NCBI RefSeq assembly: GCF_029392675.1
Contig: NZ_CP113941.1
Coordinates: 794,001 to 858,000, forward strand
Length of the DNA: 64,000 nt
From: Lactobacillus sp. ESL0684
GTDB taxonomy: Bacteria; Bacillota; Bacilli; Lactobacillales; Lactobacillaceae
Direction: 5' to 3'
In this document: positions 55,626 to 64,000 of the stretch, one piece after another
Position numbering within the stretch: the stretch's first letter is position 1
Layout: each line of letters begins with the position of its first letter
Notes under the pieces: model-generated
Database searches by the model: none
Told to the model about the DNA's origin: nothing
Seen by the model: only the letters and a program-made list of their open reading frames with translations
Program-made: the position numbers and the translations under genes

Positions 55626-55877
55626 TGAAAAGCAGAGTAACCATTATTTTTTTCGATAAAGAGAGCTAACGTTTAGGTGAGAGTTAGCAGAAAGGAACTG
55701 GTGAACATGGGCTTGAAATGATAACTGCTAGTGATATTCAGCTAGCGGCGGAGTTGTATCCGTTATAATTACAAGCTATTGATTGATAGCTAGTGAGGCT
55801 TATTACGTGAGTAATAAGCAAATTTAAAGGTGGTAACGCGAGCACTCGTCCTTGTATTAGGATGAGTGCTTTTTTTG
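55626..55877 (+). promoter_or_regulatory. T-box riboswitch, methionine specifier
   Basis: The T-box sequence AAAGGTGGTAACGCG lies at 55826-55840. It is followed by a terminator in which AGCACTCGTCC 55841-55851 pairs with AGGATGAGTGCT 55859-55870, then T7. In the Stem I region, the loop GAACATGGG places ATG (55707-55709) as specifier codon, read by tRNA(Met). Uncharged tRNA(Met) should stabilise the antiterminator and turn on the downstream Met transporter. Limits of Stem I are approximate. Confidence 0.88.
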
Positions 55878-55901
55878 TTGGAAATTTTTGGAGGTAGAGT
55901 T

Positions 55902-56756
55902 ATGAGTAAGAAAAAACAAAAGAAGTTTTTAATTTGGGGAATCATTGCAATTGTTGTAGTTGCAGCTGCTTGGTTTGGACTGGGCCCAGGCATTAACAAG
56001 ACTAAGCCCCAAACTAGAACAGTAACGGTTGGAGTAGTTAGTCAAACCAAGCACAAGCAGGCGATTTGGGATGAAGCCGCAAAAGTGGCTAAGAAAAAAT
56101 ACGGTTTAACCATCAAGATTAAGAATTTTACTGATTATAATCAACCAAATAAAGCGTTAAAAAATGGTGACCTAGATTTAAATGCTTTTCAACATTATGC
56201 ATTTTTAAAAGCCTGGAATAAGGCTAATAAGGGCGGAGTAGTTGCGATTGGTCGGACTATGATTGCTCCAATTAGGCTATATTCAAAGAAATATCACAAA
56301 TTAAGTGAGTTGCCTAAGGGGGCGACGATTGCGGTTCCCAATGATGCTTCTAATGAGTCGCGAGCTTTGCTGGTATTAAAGAACGCTGGTTTGATTACCT
56401 TACGCAAGGGCAAGACTTTAGTGACAGCTGCCGATGTTGTTAAAAATCCACGCAACATTAAGATTAAAGAGATTAGTGGTGACCAATGCGGACGTGTAAT
56501 TGATTCAGTCGATGCGGCAGTGGTTAATAATGATTTTGCCACACCTGCCGGTTTGGGAGATAAAGAAACTATTTATGTTGAACCGATGAACAAAGAATCA
56601 TTGCAGTGGGTTAATATCATTTGTGCTCGCAAAGCTGATGCCAAGAACAAAGACTATCAACATGTAGTCGATGCTTATCAAACTGCTACGACTAAAAAAC
56701 TGATCAAGAAATATTATGGTAATAAGGAATTGGCTGCATGGGATATTAAATTTTAA
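55902..56756 (+). CDS. metQ: Methionine ABC transporter substrate-binding protein, first copy
   Basis: A 284-aa NlpA/MetQ-family binding protein. It has one N-terminal hydrophobic segment (FLIWGIIAIVVVAAAW, about 9-24) but no lipobox cysteine, so it may be anchored by an uncleaved helix rather than as a lipoprotein. The binding fold carries [14 protein letters not shown]-like [30 protein letters not shown] and [13 protein letters not shown]. The start is ATG 55902 after TGGAGG. It is controlled by the Met T-box, with metQ2, metN and metP following. Confidence 0.9.
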   Translation: MSKKKQKKFLIWGIIAIVVVAAAWFGLGPGINKTKPQTRTVTVGVVSQTKHKQAIWDEAAKVAKKKYGLTIKIKNFTDYNQPNKALKNGDLDLNAFQHYAFLKAWNKANKGGVVAIGRTMIAPIRLYSKKYHKLSELPKGATIAVPNDASNESRALLVLKNAGLITLRKGKTLVTAADVVKNPRNIKIKEISGDQCGRVIDSVDAAVVNNDFATPAGLGDKETIYVEPMNKESLQWVNIICARKADAKNKDYQHVVDAYQTATTKKLIKKYYGNKELAAWDIKF

Positions 56757-56772
56757 AATGAGGTAACAAACG

Positions 56773-57627
56773 ATGACTAAAAAACTGCGTAGAAACATTA
56801 TTATCATTATTGCTTTACTTGTTGTAATTGTTGCAGCTTGGTTTAGCTTAGGTCCGGGACTTAACAAGTCTAAACCTGAAACTCATACAGTGACAGTTGG
56901 TTTAGTTTCTGAAGATAAAGGTAGTGAGGCAATTTGGAAAGAAGTTGCCAGTAAAGCTAAGCGAGATAATAACATTATCGTTAAGGTGAAAAATTTTACC
57001 GACTATAATCAGCCTAATAAAGCCTTAAAAAGTGGCGATATTGATCTTAACTCCTTTCAGCATTTAGCATTTTTAAAGTCATGGAATAAGGCTAATCACG
57101 GTGGAATTGTTCCAATTGGCCGCACCGAGGTCAAGCCGATTAGCCTCTATTCTAAGAAGTATAAAAAGTTAAGTCAGCTGCCCAAAGGTGCTACAATTGC
57201 CATTCCCAATGATGCGACTAATGGATCGCGTTCATTAATTGTTCTGAAAAATGCTGGTCTAATTAGGTTAGGCAAAGATAAGGATTTGGTAACAGTAGCA
57301 GATATCACTGAGAATCCGCATAATTTTAAAATTAAAGAAGTTAGCGCAGAGCAGTGTGGTCGGATGATTGATTCAGTTGATGCGGCAGTAGTTAACAGTA
57401 ATTTTGCTAGACCTGCCGGATTAGGTGATAAAGAGAAAATATTTACTGAGCCATTTAATAAGGATACTCGGCAATGGATCAATGTAATCTGTGCTCGTAA
57501 AGCTGATGCTAAGAACAAAGATTATCAGGCAGTGGTTAAGGCTTACCAAACTGCAAAAACTAAACAGCTAGATAAAAAATATTACGGTAACGATCAAATT
57601 CCGGTTTGGGATGTCAAATTTAAGTAG
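56773..57627 (+). CDS. metQ: Methionine ABC transporter substrate-binding protein, second copy
   Basis: A 284-aa tandem paralogue of the preceding gene, sharing [40 protein letters not shown] and [13 protein letters not shown]. It too has an N-terminal helix ([19 protein letters not shown]) and no lipobox Cys. The two copies diverge enough to bind different ligands, for example L- and D-methionine or an S-containing analogue; this is inference. AATGAGG serves as the RBS; 16 bp separate the copies. Confidence 0.9.
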   Translation: MTKKLRRNIIIIIALLVVIVAAWFSLGPGLNKSKPETHTVTVGLVSEDKGSEAIWKEVASKAKRDNNIIVKVKNFTDYNQPNKALKSGDIDLNSFQHLAFLKSWNKANHGGIVPIGRTEVKPISLYSKKYKKLSQLPKGATIAIPNDATNGSRSLIVLKNAGLIRLGKDKDLVTVADITENPHNFKIKEVSAEQCGRMIDSVDAAVVNSNFARPAGLGDKEKIFTEPFNKDTRQWINVICARKADAKNKDYQAVVKAYQTAKTKQLDKKYYGNDQIPVWDVKFK

Positions 57628-57643
57628 AAAGAACATGATAATA

Positions 57644-58705
57644 ATGAGTATTATTGAGTTAAACCAGGTTAATGTTAATTTTCCTGACAAAAAAGGTCGA
57701 CTAGTGCAAGCTGTACGCAATGTTAGTCTAAATGTTGAAAAAGGCGATATTTATGGAGTAGTTGGCTTCTCTGGTGCAGGTAAATCAACACTGGTGCGTA
57801 CTATTAATTTATTGCAAAAACCAACTGCTGGTGATATTTCAGTTAATGGAACTGAGTTTGTTAAAGCAGGTAAGCAGGTGATTTCTAATAAAAAGCTGCA
57901 ACTAGCGCGGCGTAAAATTGGCATGATCTTTCAGAACTTTAATCTATTAAATGAAATTTCAGTAGTCGAAAATGTGGCCTTTGCCCTTAAGCATTCTGGC
58001 TTAAAGGATCACGAAATTGAAGACAAGTCTCTCAAGTTGCTTGAATTAGTAGACTTAAAGGACAAAGCTGATTTTTATCCAGTGCAATTATCCGGAGGGC
58101 AGCAGCAACGAGTTGCAATTGCGCGGGCACTTGCCAATGATCCCGATATTCTAATTTCAGATGAAGCTACTAGTGCACTGGATCCACAAAATACCCAGCA
58201 AATCTTAGCTTTACTGAAAAAATTGCAGCGAGAGCTAAATTTAACGATTGTCTTAATTACACACGAAATGGAAGCCGTTAAAAAGATTTGCAATAAGGTA
58301 GCTGTCATGGAGCAGGGTCAAATCATTGAACAGGGTAGCTTACGCGAAATTGTTCTGCATCCGAAAAAAGAACTGACCAAGAGTTTCGTTGGTGGGTCGC
58401 TTGATGTGATTAATACACTTAATTCATTGCATTTAGAGAAGTTAAATGCAGACGAAGCAATTTATCAACTTGTATATAGTGTGGCAAATGTAACCAAGTC
58501 AATTATTATCGATCTATATCGTGAAATTGGGGTTGAAGTCAGTATGCTTTACGGCAACGTAGAATCATTAGCTGATGAGCCTATTGGTACTTTGTTAGTA
58601 TTAGTCAAAGGAAATGCGACCCAACAAAAACAGACACAGGATTTTTTACATAAAGAACAGGTAGCAGTTACACGTTTAGATGAAAAGGGGAATTCATATG
58701 ATTAG
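57644..58705 (+). CDS. metN: Methionine ABC transporter ATP-binding protein
   Basis: A 353-aa ABC ATPase for methionine import. Walker A is GFSGAGKST, the signature [15 protein letters not shown], Walker [14 protein letters not shown], and the H-loop ITHEM. The C-terminal NIL domain (about 265-350) senses methionine in MetN proteins. ATGs at 57635 and 57644 compete; [14 protein letters not shown] fits the family and lies about 12 nt after AGAAAG. It overlaps metP by 8 bp. Confidence 0.94.
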   Translation: MSIIELNQVNVNFPDKKGRLVQAVRNVSLNVEKGDIYGVVGFSGAGKSTLVRTINLLQKPTAGDISVNGTEFVKAGKQVISNKKLQLARRKIGMIFQNFNLLNEISVVENVAFALKHSGLKDHEIEDKSLKLLELVDLKDKADFYPVQLSGGQQQRVAIARALANDPDILISDEATSALDPQNTQQILALLKKLQRELNLTIVLITHEMEAVKKICNKVAVMEQGQIIEQGSLREIVLHPKKELTKSFVGGSLDVINTLNSLHLEKLNADEAIYQLVYSVANVTKSIIIDLYREIGVEVSMLYGNVESLADEPIGTLLVLVKGNATQQKQTQDFLHKEQVAVTRLDEKGNSYD

Positions 58706-59399
58706 TTGGTTTAGTAAAGTTTTTCCAAATGTAGTGCAATTAGGCTGGGGTGGTGATGCCGGTTGGGGTACCAGTATAATGCAGACATTATTTATGACTT
58801 TTTGGGCTGCAATTTTTGGTGGAATTTTGGGGATTATTTTTGGTCTAATTTTGGTTTTAACTAAAGATGATGGTATTAGACCTAATAAATTTTGGTTTAA
58901 TCTTTGTGATAAGTTAGTTTCAATCTTTCGCGCCATTCCATTTATTATCTTATTGGCTTTTATTGCCCCGGTTACTCAAAAAATTGTTGGTACTCAAATT
59001 GGGATGAAAGCTGCACTAGTACCGCTAACTTTGGGAACCTTTCCATTTTATGCTAGGCAAGTTCAGGTCGCACTTGAAAGTGTCGATCAAGGAAAAATTG
59101 AGGCGGCGCAAAGTATAGGTGCTACTATTTGGGATTTAATTTTTAGTGTTTATCTTAATGAAGCACGTTCTGAACTATGCAGAGTGTCAACCGTGACAAT
59201 TATTAGTCTAATTGGCCTAACGGCCATGGCAGGCGCTATCGGTGCAGGTGGTCTGGGTAACAGTGCTATTTCATATGGCTATAATCGTTTTAACAATGAT
59301 GTTACGTTAGTCGCCACTGTCTTGGTAATTATTTTGATTTTTATTGTTCAGATTATTGGTGATTTCTTTGCTAAAAAATTAAATCATCAAAGTCGTTAA
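58698..59399 (+). CDS. metP: Methionine ABC transporter permease
   Basis: A 233-aa permease with five membrane helices and the EAA loop ([20 protein letters not shown]), matching MetI/MetP. The start is ATG 58698 after AAAGGGG, overlapping the end of metN; an upstream in-frame start is rejected because it precedes the RBS. A bidirectional terminator shared with hup follows. Confidence 0.94.
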   Translation: MISWFSKVFPNVVQLGWGGDAGWGTSIMQTLFMTFWAAIFGGILGIIFGLILVLTKDDGIRPNKFWFNLCDKLVSIFRAIPFIILLAFIAPVTQKIVGTQIGMKAALVPLTLGTFPFYARQVQVALESVDQGKIEAAQSIGATIWDLIFSVYLNEARSELCRVSTVTIISLIGLTAMAGAIGAGGLGNSAISYGYNRFNNDVTLVATVLVIILIFIVQIIGDFFAKKLNHQSR

Positions 59400-59411
59400 T
59401 CATATTTTGAA

Positions 59412-59457
59412 CTAAAAAAGAACCAACAAGTAAATTGCTTGTTGGTCCTTTTTTAGA
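59412..59457. terminator. Bidirectional terminator between metP and hup
   Basis: TAAAAAAGAACCAACAAG 59413-59430 pairs with CTTGTTGGTCCTTTTTTA 59438-59455; T or A runs on each side. Confidence 0.9.
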
Positions 59458-59468
59458 TGATTGAAAAG

Positions 59469-59750
59469 CTATTTAATAGCATCTTTCAAAACTTTACCAG
59501 GTTTAAAGGCAGGTACATGAGTTGCAGGAATTGTCAAAGTTTCACCAGTCTGAGGATTGCGACCCTTTCTTTGCGCACGTTGACGAACCTCAAAAGAACC
59601 GAAACCAATAACTTGAACTTTTTCACCTTTAGCTAGATCAGCTTGAATTGAACTAGTTACAATATCAATAACCTCTTCTGCTTCGCTAGCTTTGAGGTCA
59701 CTCTTTGCCGCAACTTCCTTGGCAAGTTCAGATTTATTAATTGAAGCCAT
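59469..59750 (-). CDS. hup: DNA-binding protein HU
   Basis: A 93-aa HU nucleoid protein that bends DNA. It shows the N-terminal helices MASINKSELAKEVAAKSDLK, GFGSFEVRQRAQRKGRNPQTG with the Pro-containing arm, and PAFKPGKVLKDAIK. Length is normal. GAGAAG on the minus strand precedes the ATG. It is a monocistronic gene. Confidence 0.97.
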   Translation of the reverse strand: MASINKSELAKEVAAKSDLKASEAEEVIDIVTSSIQADLAKGEKVQVIGFGSFEVRQRAQRKGRNPQTGETLTIPATHVPAFKPGKVLKDAIK

Positions 59751-59915
59751 ATATATCTTCTCTCTTCTTTAAAAACTTAAAGTAATTGGCATAATTTGTA
59801 AACTAAACTACTCATGTTTAATCTAACTCGTTGTGCCGCTTACCATTACCGACTTTAATTATTTTAGCACAGAACAGCTGAGCTTCAATAGAAAAAGTCA
59901 TAATGCAGCAATAAT

Positions 59916-60761
59916 TTATTCTATTAGCTTACTTGCCATTTGTTGATAATTTAGATACAGGGTCTTAAATTTCGAATGGTTTTCCTTTTGCCAGGGTTTA
60001 GGCTTACCGCAAAAATGCAAGATGGCGGTATTTTTCATAATCCATTCAAGATTAATCTCTCCAGTACTTCTAGTGAAGTACATGTGATAAGCACGAGCAT
60101 CATAGTTCCAGTGGGTTTCTGGAATTTTCATAATATGATCACCGTAAAGATAATTAAGAATATCTTGATCCGGTAAAATCAAAGTTTCGTGGTGTTCATT
60201 AATTGCATCAGTGATGTCTTTAAGGTTAACTTTTTGACGCATCTGGTCTAAATCCATCAACATAATCCCAGAATTAAAATATCCGTTGTTGGTTCCAAGG
60301 CGAAGATTGTTGATTGAACTCATGATATCGGTTAAGCCCTCATGCACTGCTGCTGCAAACATTTTATTTTGTAGATCCAATTGCCAAAGTGGCTCGATTG
60401 AGTTAATTACTAAGATATCTGGATCGAGGTAAATTATTCGGTGCAAACTTTTGGGTAAAATCTTACCAGATAGCAACCTAAAGTACATTTCCTGAGGATA
60501 GTCGTGTAAGTTAAGTAAGGAATCTGGAAAGTCAAAATCGGCGTTCATGGCTAGAGCCTCAATTTTGATTTCAATTTTAGTAGCAAAGTTTTCCAGTGAC
60601 TTAAGCATAGTTGTTTCGATTTTGTCGTAAATTACCCAGACCCGTAATTTTGCTTGTAAATTGTTGAGTCTTAGAGAATACAGCATCACTTCTAATGGCT
60701 TAATATAATTTTGGTCAATGGTAACTAATATGTCAATTGGACGATTGCATTGCTCTTCCAT
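59916..60761 (-). CDS. Family 8 glycosyltransferase
   Basis: A 281-aa GT8-fold enzyme. The N-terminus is IDILVTIDQNYIKPLEVMLY, the metal-binding DXD is in IIYLDPDILVINS (about 108-120), FNSGIMLMDLDQMR follows, and the C-terminal HFCGKPKPW is the family's H-x-x-G motif. GT8 enzymes transfer galactose or glucose to wall glycans or LPS-like acceptors. No export or polymer genes adjoin it, so its acceptor is unknown. Confidence 0.85.
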   Translation of the reverse strand: MEEQCNRPIDILVTIDQNYIKPLEVMLYSLRLNNLQAKLRVWVIYDKIETTMLKSLENFATKIEIKIEALAMNADFDFPDSLLNLHDYPQEMYFRLLSGKILPKSLHRIIYLDPDILVINSIEPLWQLDLQNKMFAAAVHEGLTDIMSSINNLRLGTNNGYFNSGIMLMDLDQMRQKVNLKDITDAINEHHETLILPDQDILNYLYGDHIMKIPETHWNYDARAYHMYFTRSTGEINLEWIMKNTAILHFCGKPKPWQKENHSKFKTLYLNYQQMASKLIE

Positions 60762-60920
60762 GTTAATCTTTCTATCTTTAAACAGCGTAATTATTATTTC
60801 TTCACTTAATTATCGCATAATAATTTCACATATTGGTATAAAAACGATTGCAAATAGTGCAATAAAATTTAAAATAGGTTACAATTCTGTTAACTAACGA
60901 AATTATTAAGTCAAAGTAGT

Positions 60921-60926
60921 ATAATA
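60921..60926 (+). promoter_or_regulatory. -10 element for the SLAP-protein gene
   Basis: TATAAT 42 bp before the start; no matching -35 at 17 bp. Confidence 0.4.
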
Positions 60927-60967
60927 TAACATACATTATATTTAAATCTTATTAAGAGGTGTCATTA

Positions 60968-61591
60968 ATGAACAAAAAATTTTTGCTTGGATTAATTGGT
61001 GTATTCTCGCTTTCTGCAAGTTTAAATTTACCATTACAAGTAAGCGCAGCTGATGAATCAGCTGATACGACCAGTCAGACAACAGCTGATAATAATGCGG
61101 CAGTAACTTCACCAATTACTGATGAAAATAAACCTGCAAGTAGTGATAATACTAACGCTAATTCATCGTCAAATAGTGCGATTGAATATCTTAATCGAAA
61201 TGTAAAGTTAAAGCAAAATTCTTATATTTATAATAAAAAGGGTAAGAAGACTAATAAAAAAGCCTTAAAGAAAAATACCATTGTAACAGTTACTGGTTAC
61301 ACTAATGTTAAGGGTAAAGAATTTCTACAAATAAATAATAAGAAGAATCAATTTATTAAGGCTAATAATGTAAAGACATTTAAAGCAGCTGGATACAAGG
61401 TTAAGAAGAAATCTTATGTCTACAACAGCAAGGGTGTACAACAAAAGGGACTCTATGTTGCCAAAGGTAAATTTGTACCAGTAATCAAAGTAAAAACAAT
61501 TAAAGGCAAAAAGTATGTTGGAATTACTGAAACTCAATATATTAAGTGGGCAAATTTGAATCACAAGAGTGGTAAAGTTATCAGTCAGTAG
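60968..61591 (+). CDS. Secreted SLAP-domain surface protein
   Basis: A 207-aa secreted protein. Residues 1-27 are a signal peptide (KKFLLGLIGVFSLSASLNLP, cleavage likely at VSA/AD). A Ser/Thr/Asn/Asp-rich linker (about 28-75) leads to two C-terminal SLAP repeats (KLKQNSYIYNKKGKKTNKKA and KVKKKSYVYNSKGVQQKG). It is wall-associated through these, as in the S-layer-bound proteins of this cluster. The start is ATG 60968, nine bases after AGAGG. It has no enzymatic domain. Confidence 0.86.
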   Translation: MNKKFLLGLIGVFSLSASLNLPLQVSAADESADTTSQTTADNNAAVTSPITDENKPASSDNTNANSSSNSAIEYLNRNVKLKQNSYIYNKKGKKTNKKALKKNTIVTVTGYTNVKGKEFLQINNKKNQFIKANNVKTFKAAGYKVKKKSYVYNSKGVQQKGLYVAKGKFVPVIKVKTIKGKKYVGITETQYIKWANLNHKSGKVISQ

Positions 61592-61608
61592 TAAAGGAGC
61601 GTCGCTAA

Positions 61609-62088
61609 ATGACCAATCCAATTTTGAAAAGAGTCGCAGTCAGAAAATATACTTCTGAAAAAGTTGATTCAGAGGCAGTAGATCACATGATTGCTGCTTT
61701 TCAGGCTGCACCTTGTGGGATGCACGAAACTGATGTTATGCAATTGACCGTGGTTGAGGATGACCAATTATTGCAGCAGATAGAGCGGGCAACAGATAAT
61801 GCTTGCTATGATGCACCATTGTTGTTTGTTATTAATGTTAAAAAAGATCGCCGCTTCGGACAACGTGATGCTTCGTGTGCAGCTGAAAACATTATGATTG
61901 AAGCTACTAGTTTAGATTTAGGGTCCATATATACTATGAGTGGTGCCACAGGTCTTAATGCTGTTCCTGAATTACAAGAACAGATAAGTTCTCCTGGCTA
62001 TGAAACTTGTGTGATTGTGGCAGTCGGACATTCTGCTGAATTTCCAACTGAAGATCGCAGTCATCGCTATCATGTAATTCGTAAATAG
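61609..62088 (+). CDS. Nitroreductase-family flavoprotein
   Basis: A 159-aa short nitroreductase-type protein. N-terminal RVAVRKYTSEKV and the FQAAPCGMHETD segment are the FMN-binding start, and SCAAENIMIEATSLDLGSIY is the conserved dimer/flavin helix. Family members reduce quinones or nitro compounds with NAD(P)H. AAAGGAG precedes ATG 61609, 17 bp after the SLAP gene. Substrate unknown. Confidence 0.82.
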   Translation: MTNPILKRVAVRKYTSEKVDSEAVDHMIAAFQAAPCGMHETDVMQLTVVEDDQLLQQIERATDNACYDAPLLFVINVKKDRRFGQRDASCAAENIMIEATSLDLGSIYTMSGATGLNAVPELQEQISSPGYETCVIVAVGHSAEFPTEDRSHRYHVIRK

Positions 62089-62101
62089 ACTAAAACAGAT
62101 T

Positions 62102-62136
62102 AAAAGTCGTAGAGAAAATCTGCGGCTTTTCTTTTT
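62102..62136 (+). terminator. Terminator after the nitroreductase gene
   Basis: AAAAGTCGTAGA 62102-62113 pairs with TCTGCGGCTTTT 62119-62130, with wobble, then CTTTTT. Confidence 0.75.
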
Positions 62137-62145
62137 GATAGCTTA

Positions 62146-62167
62146 TGAAAACGCTTTTTGGTATAAT
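62146..62167 (+). promoter_or_regulatory. dhaKLM promoter with overlapping cre-like site
   Basis: TGAAAACGCTTTTT 62146-62159 fits the cre consensus at 12 of 14 positions and overlaps the region just upstream of an extended -10 TGGTATAAT (62159-62167). Repression by CcpA would suit a carbon-source operon. Confidence 0.5.
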
Positions 62168-62215
62168 GACTTTAGAATAAACAGTTAGTTTTAATGATTG
62201 GAAGAGAAATAAGCA

Positions 62216-63211
62216 ATGAAAAAAATTATTAATGATCCGGTTAATGTTGTTAGAGAAATGGTTGCTGGAATGGTGCGATCATATCCGCAATATTTGACTA
62301 AAATTCCAGAAACTAATGCTGTGATGCGAGCAGATCGGAATTCCTTGGCGGGTAAAGTAGGAATTGTTAGCGGCGGTGGTTCTGGTCATGAACCGACACA
62401 TGCGGGTTTTGTCGGGCAAGGTATGCTAAGTGCAGCGGTGTGCGGTGAAGTATTTACTTCACCAACTCCAGATCAGATTTATGCTGCCATCAAAGCAGTT
62501 GATCAAGGGCAAGGCGTTTTTTTAGTAGTTAAAAACTATTCTGGCGATGTGATGAACTTTGATATGGCTAAGGATTTAGCGCAAATGGATGGCATCAAGG
62601 TTAAGTCAATTGTAGTTGACGATGATATTGCAGTTGAAAACAGTACTTTTACTCAAGGAAGACGCGGGGTTGCTGGCACAGTCTTTATGCATAAAGTTTT
62701 GGGTGCTGCTGCGCAATCTGGTGCTAGTCTTGATGAAGTTGCCACTTTAGCTCAGAAAGTTTTGCCTTGCATTAAGACAATTGCGGTAGCATTGTCTGCA
62801 GCAACTAATCCAGAAACTGGCAAGCCAGGATTTGTTTTATCAGATGATGAGATTGAATTTGGCGTTGGTATTCATTCTGAACCTGGTTATCGCAGGGAAA
62901 CTATCAAACCTGCTAAAGAACTGGTTGCGGAATTAGTTAAGCAATTGGATAAGCAAATGCAATTGTCGGCACAGAAAAAATATGCAGTTTTAGTTAACGG
63001 TATGGGAGCAACACCATTAATGGAGCAATATATTTTTAGTAACGATTTACTGGATAAGCTACAAGAATATCAGATTGAACCTGTATTTATGAAAATTGGT
63101 AACTATATGACCTCTCTTGATATGGCAGGAATTTCGTTAACCTTGTTTGAATTGCAAGATACGCAATGGTTGGATTATTTACAGGCACCTACAAAAACTA
63201 TTGCCTGGTAA
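62216..63211 (+). CDS. dhaK: PTS-dependent dihydroxyacetone kinase, DhaK subunit
   Basis: A 331-aa subunit that binds dihydroxyacetone covalently through histidine. It shows KIGIVSGGGSGHEPTHAGF-like VGIVSGGGSGHEPTHAGF (about 48-65) with the catalytic His in the GIHSEPG segment near 220, and NYSGDVMNFDMA. It works with DhaL (ADP-binding) and DhaM (phosphoryl carrier from the PTS), both next in line. GGAAGAG precedes the ATG. It allows use of dihydroxyacetone or glycerol. Confidence 0.95.
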   Translation: MKKIINDPVNVVREMVAGMVRSYPQYLTKIPETNAVMRADRNSLAGKVGIVSGGGSGHEPTHAGFVGQGMLSAAVCGEVFTSPTPDQIYAAIKAVDQGQGVFLVVKNYSGDVMNFDMAKDLAQMDGIKVKSIVVDDDIAVENSTFTQGRRGVAGTVFMHKVLGAAAQSGASLDEVATLAQKVLPCIKTIAVALSAATNPETGKPGFVLSDDEIEFGVGIHSEPGYRRETIKPAKELVAELVKQLDKQMQLSAQKKYAVLVNGMGATPLMEQYIFSNDLLDKLQEYQIEPVFMKIGNYMTSLDMAGISLTLFELQDTQWLDYLQAPTKTIAW

Positions 63212-63228
63212 TTAAGAAAGGAACAGAG

Positions 63229-63813
63229 ATGACACTGACAGTTGATACTTTAACGGAATGGATGAATAATTTTACGGCCAAAATTGAGCTTAATCAACAA
63301 TTCTTGAGTGATCTAGATACGCCAATCGGCGATGGTGATCATGGCTTCAATATGAATCGTGGTATGCAGGCAGTTACCCAAAAGTTAACTGAAAAACCAG
63401 CTAGCTTGATGGCTGCCTTGAAACAAATTGCAATGACTTTAATCTCTACCGTTGGTGGTGCTTCTGGACCATTATACGGTACAGCTTTTTTGGAAATGGC
63501 TAAAAAGAGCGACACAATTGATGATCTGGGTGAATTATTGGAGGCTGGATTAGCTGGCCTTGAAAAACGTGGTGGTGCTAAGCCAGGAGACAAGACAATG
63601 GTTGATGTCTGGGCGGCTCTAGTTCCTGCAGTAAAGTCTCATGATCTTACTGAAAGTAAAATTACAGCTGCTGTTGAGGCAACTAAGGACTTAGTTGCTA
63701 AGAAAGGTCGCGCATCCTACTTAGGAGAACGTTCTAAGGGGCATGTTGATCCAGGGTCACAATCAAGTGGATATTTATTTGAAGCATTATTAGAAACGAA
63801 AGGGTTGTTATGA
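63229..63813 (+). CDS. dhaL: Dihydroxyacetone kinase, DhaL subunit
   Basis: A 194-aa nucleotide-binding subunit with the metal/ADP motif LDTPIGDGDHGFNMNRG (about 27-43) and GGASGPLYGTAF, GAKPGDKTMVD and SKGHVDPGSQS. The start is ATG 63229, after AAGGAACAG; the upstream in-frame start is inside dhaK. Stop TGA overlaps the dhaM start (ATGA). Confidence 0.95.
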   Translation: MTLTVDTLTEWMNNFTAKIELNQQFLSDLDTPIGDGDHGFNMNRGMQAVTQKLTEKPASLMAALKQIAMTLISTVGGASGPLYGTAFLEMAKKSDTIDDLGELLEAGLAGLEKRGGAKPGDKTMVDVWAALVPAVKSHDLTESKITAAVEATKDLVAKKGRASYLGERSKGHVDPGSQSSGYLFEALLETKGLL

Positions 63814-64000
63814 GTTTAGGAATTACGTTAGTATCCCATGTTCCTGAAATTGCAACTGGGCTAAATCAATTATTAGCGCAGGTGGCTAGTGATGTGCCAA
63901 TTACCATTGCTGCAGGTACACAAGAAAATGATATTGGCACTAACATGGAAAAAATTTTGACAGCTTTTAAAGAAAATCAGGCTGATGAAATTTTAGCTTT
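63810..64000 (+). CDS. dhaM: Dihydroxyacetone kinase phosphotransfer subunit DhaM (partial)
   Basis: Cut by the window end after 63 codons. It reads MSLGITLVSHVPEIATGLNQ, IAAGTQENDIGT and MEKILTAF, matching the EIIA-Man-like domain of DhaM, with the phosphorylatable His10 in LVSH. ATG 63810 overlaps the dhaL stop. It carries phosphate from HPr to DhaL. Confidence 0.85.
   Translation, partial: MSLGITLVSHVPEIATGLNQLLAQVASDVPITIAAGTQENDIGTNMEKILTAFKENQADEILA

Overview
The window is an AT-rich chromosomal segment of a homofermentative Lactobacillus, most likely from the acidophilus/helveticus/crispatus/amylovorus cluster. The reasons are two proteins with C-terminal SLAP (surface-layer attachment) domains, a YSIRK-type signal peptide, a type I-E style CRISPR repeat typical of these species, and Lactobacillus-like gene order and protein sequences. 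The species call is inference; no rRNA gene is present to settle it.

Layout. 1-2000: the tail of an FAD-linked oxidase, a PlsC acyltransferase and a methyltransferase/GIY-YIG fusion. 2018-14000: a long, nearly gapless information-processing and envelope run, rpsB-tsf, pyrH-frr-uppS-cdsA-rseP-proS-polC. 14079-21345: the rimP-nusA-ylxR-ylxQ-infB-rbfA operon, then truB-ribF. 21592-28665: a 2357-aa surface adhesin (beta-helix head, about 15 Rib-like modules, four SLAP repeats). 28840-33600: the CIRCE-controlled hrcA-grpE-dnaK-dnaJ operon. 33720-39151: lepA, recJ, apt and a GNAT. 39171-40988: an IS1182-family element. 41002-46888: a proton-type P-ATPase, enolase, DegV, PAP2 and another GNAT.

46900-55570 is an accessory island. 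It holds a small CRISPR remnant, tRNA-Ser(CGA), a broken hicB, a second IS1182 copy, a very structured small-peptide locus that looks like a type I toxin, further small or broken genes, an orphan HicB, a 12-repeat CRISPR array with internally duplicated spacers and no cas genes, then pnuC, a lone TipAS-domain protein, folA, and an IS1202-type element with a 27-bp target duplication. 55570-59399 is a methionine T-box followed by two metQ paralogues, metN and metP. The window closes with hup, a family 8 glycosyltransferase, a small SLAP protein, a nitroreductase and the dhaKLM operon, with dhaM cut by the window end.

The genes fall into a conserved translation/replication/folding core, with visible regulation by an rpsB leader, a rimP-nusA leader terminator, CIRCE, a Met T-box and several cre-like sites, and a decaying mobile/defence island. 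The observations most worth following up are the 50.2-50.6 kb structured peptide locus, the paired cas-less CRISPR arrays with a block spacer duplication, the leader terminator in front of nusA, and the giant non-LPXTG adhesin under a likely cre site.
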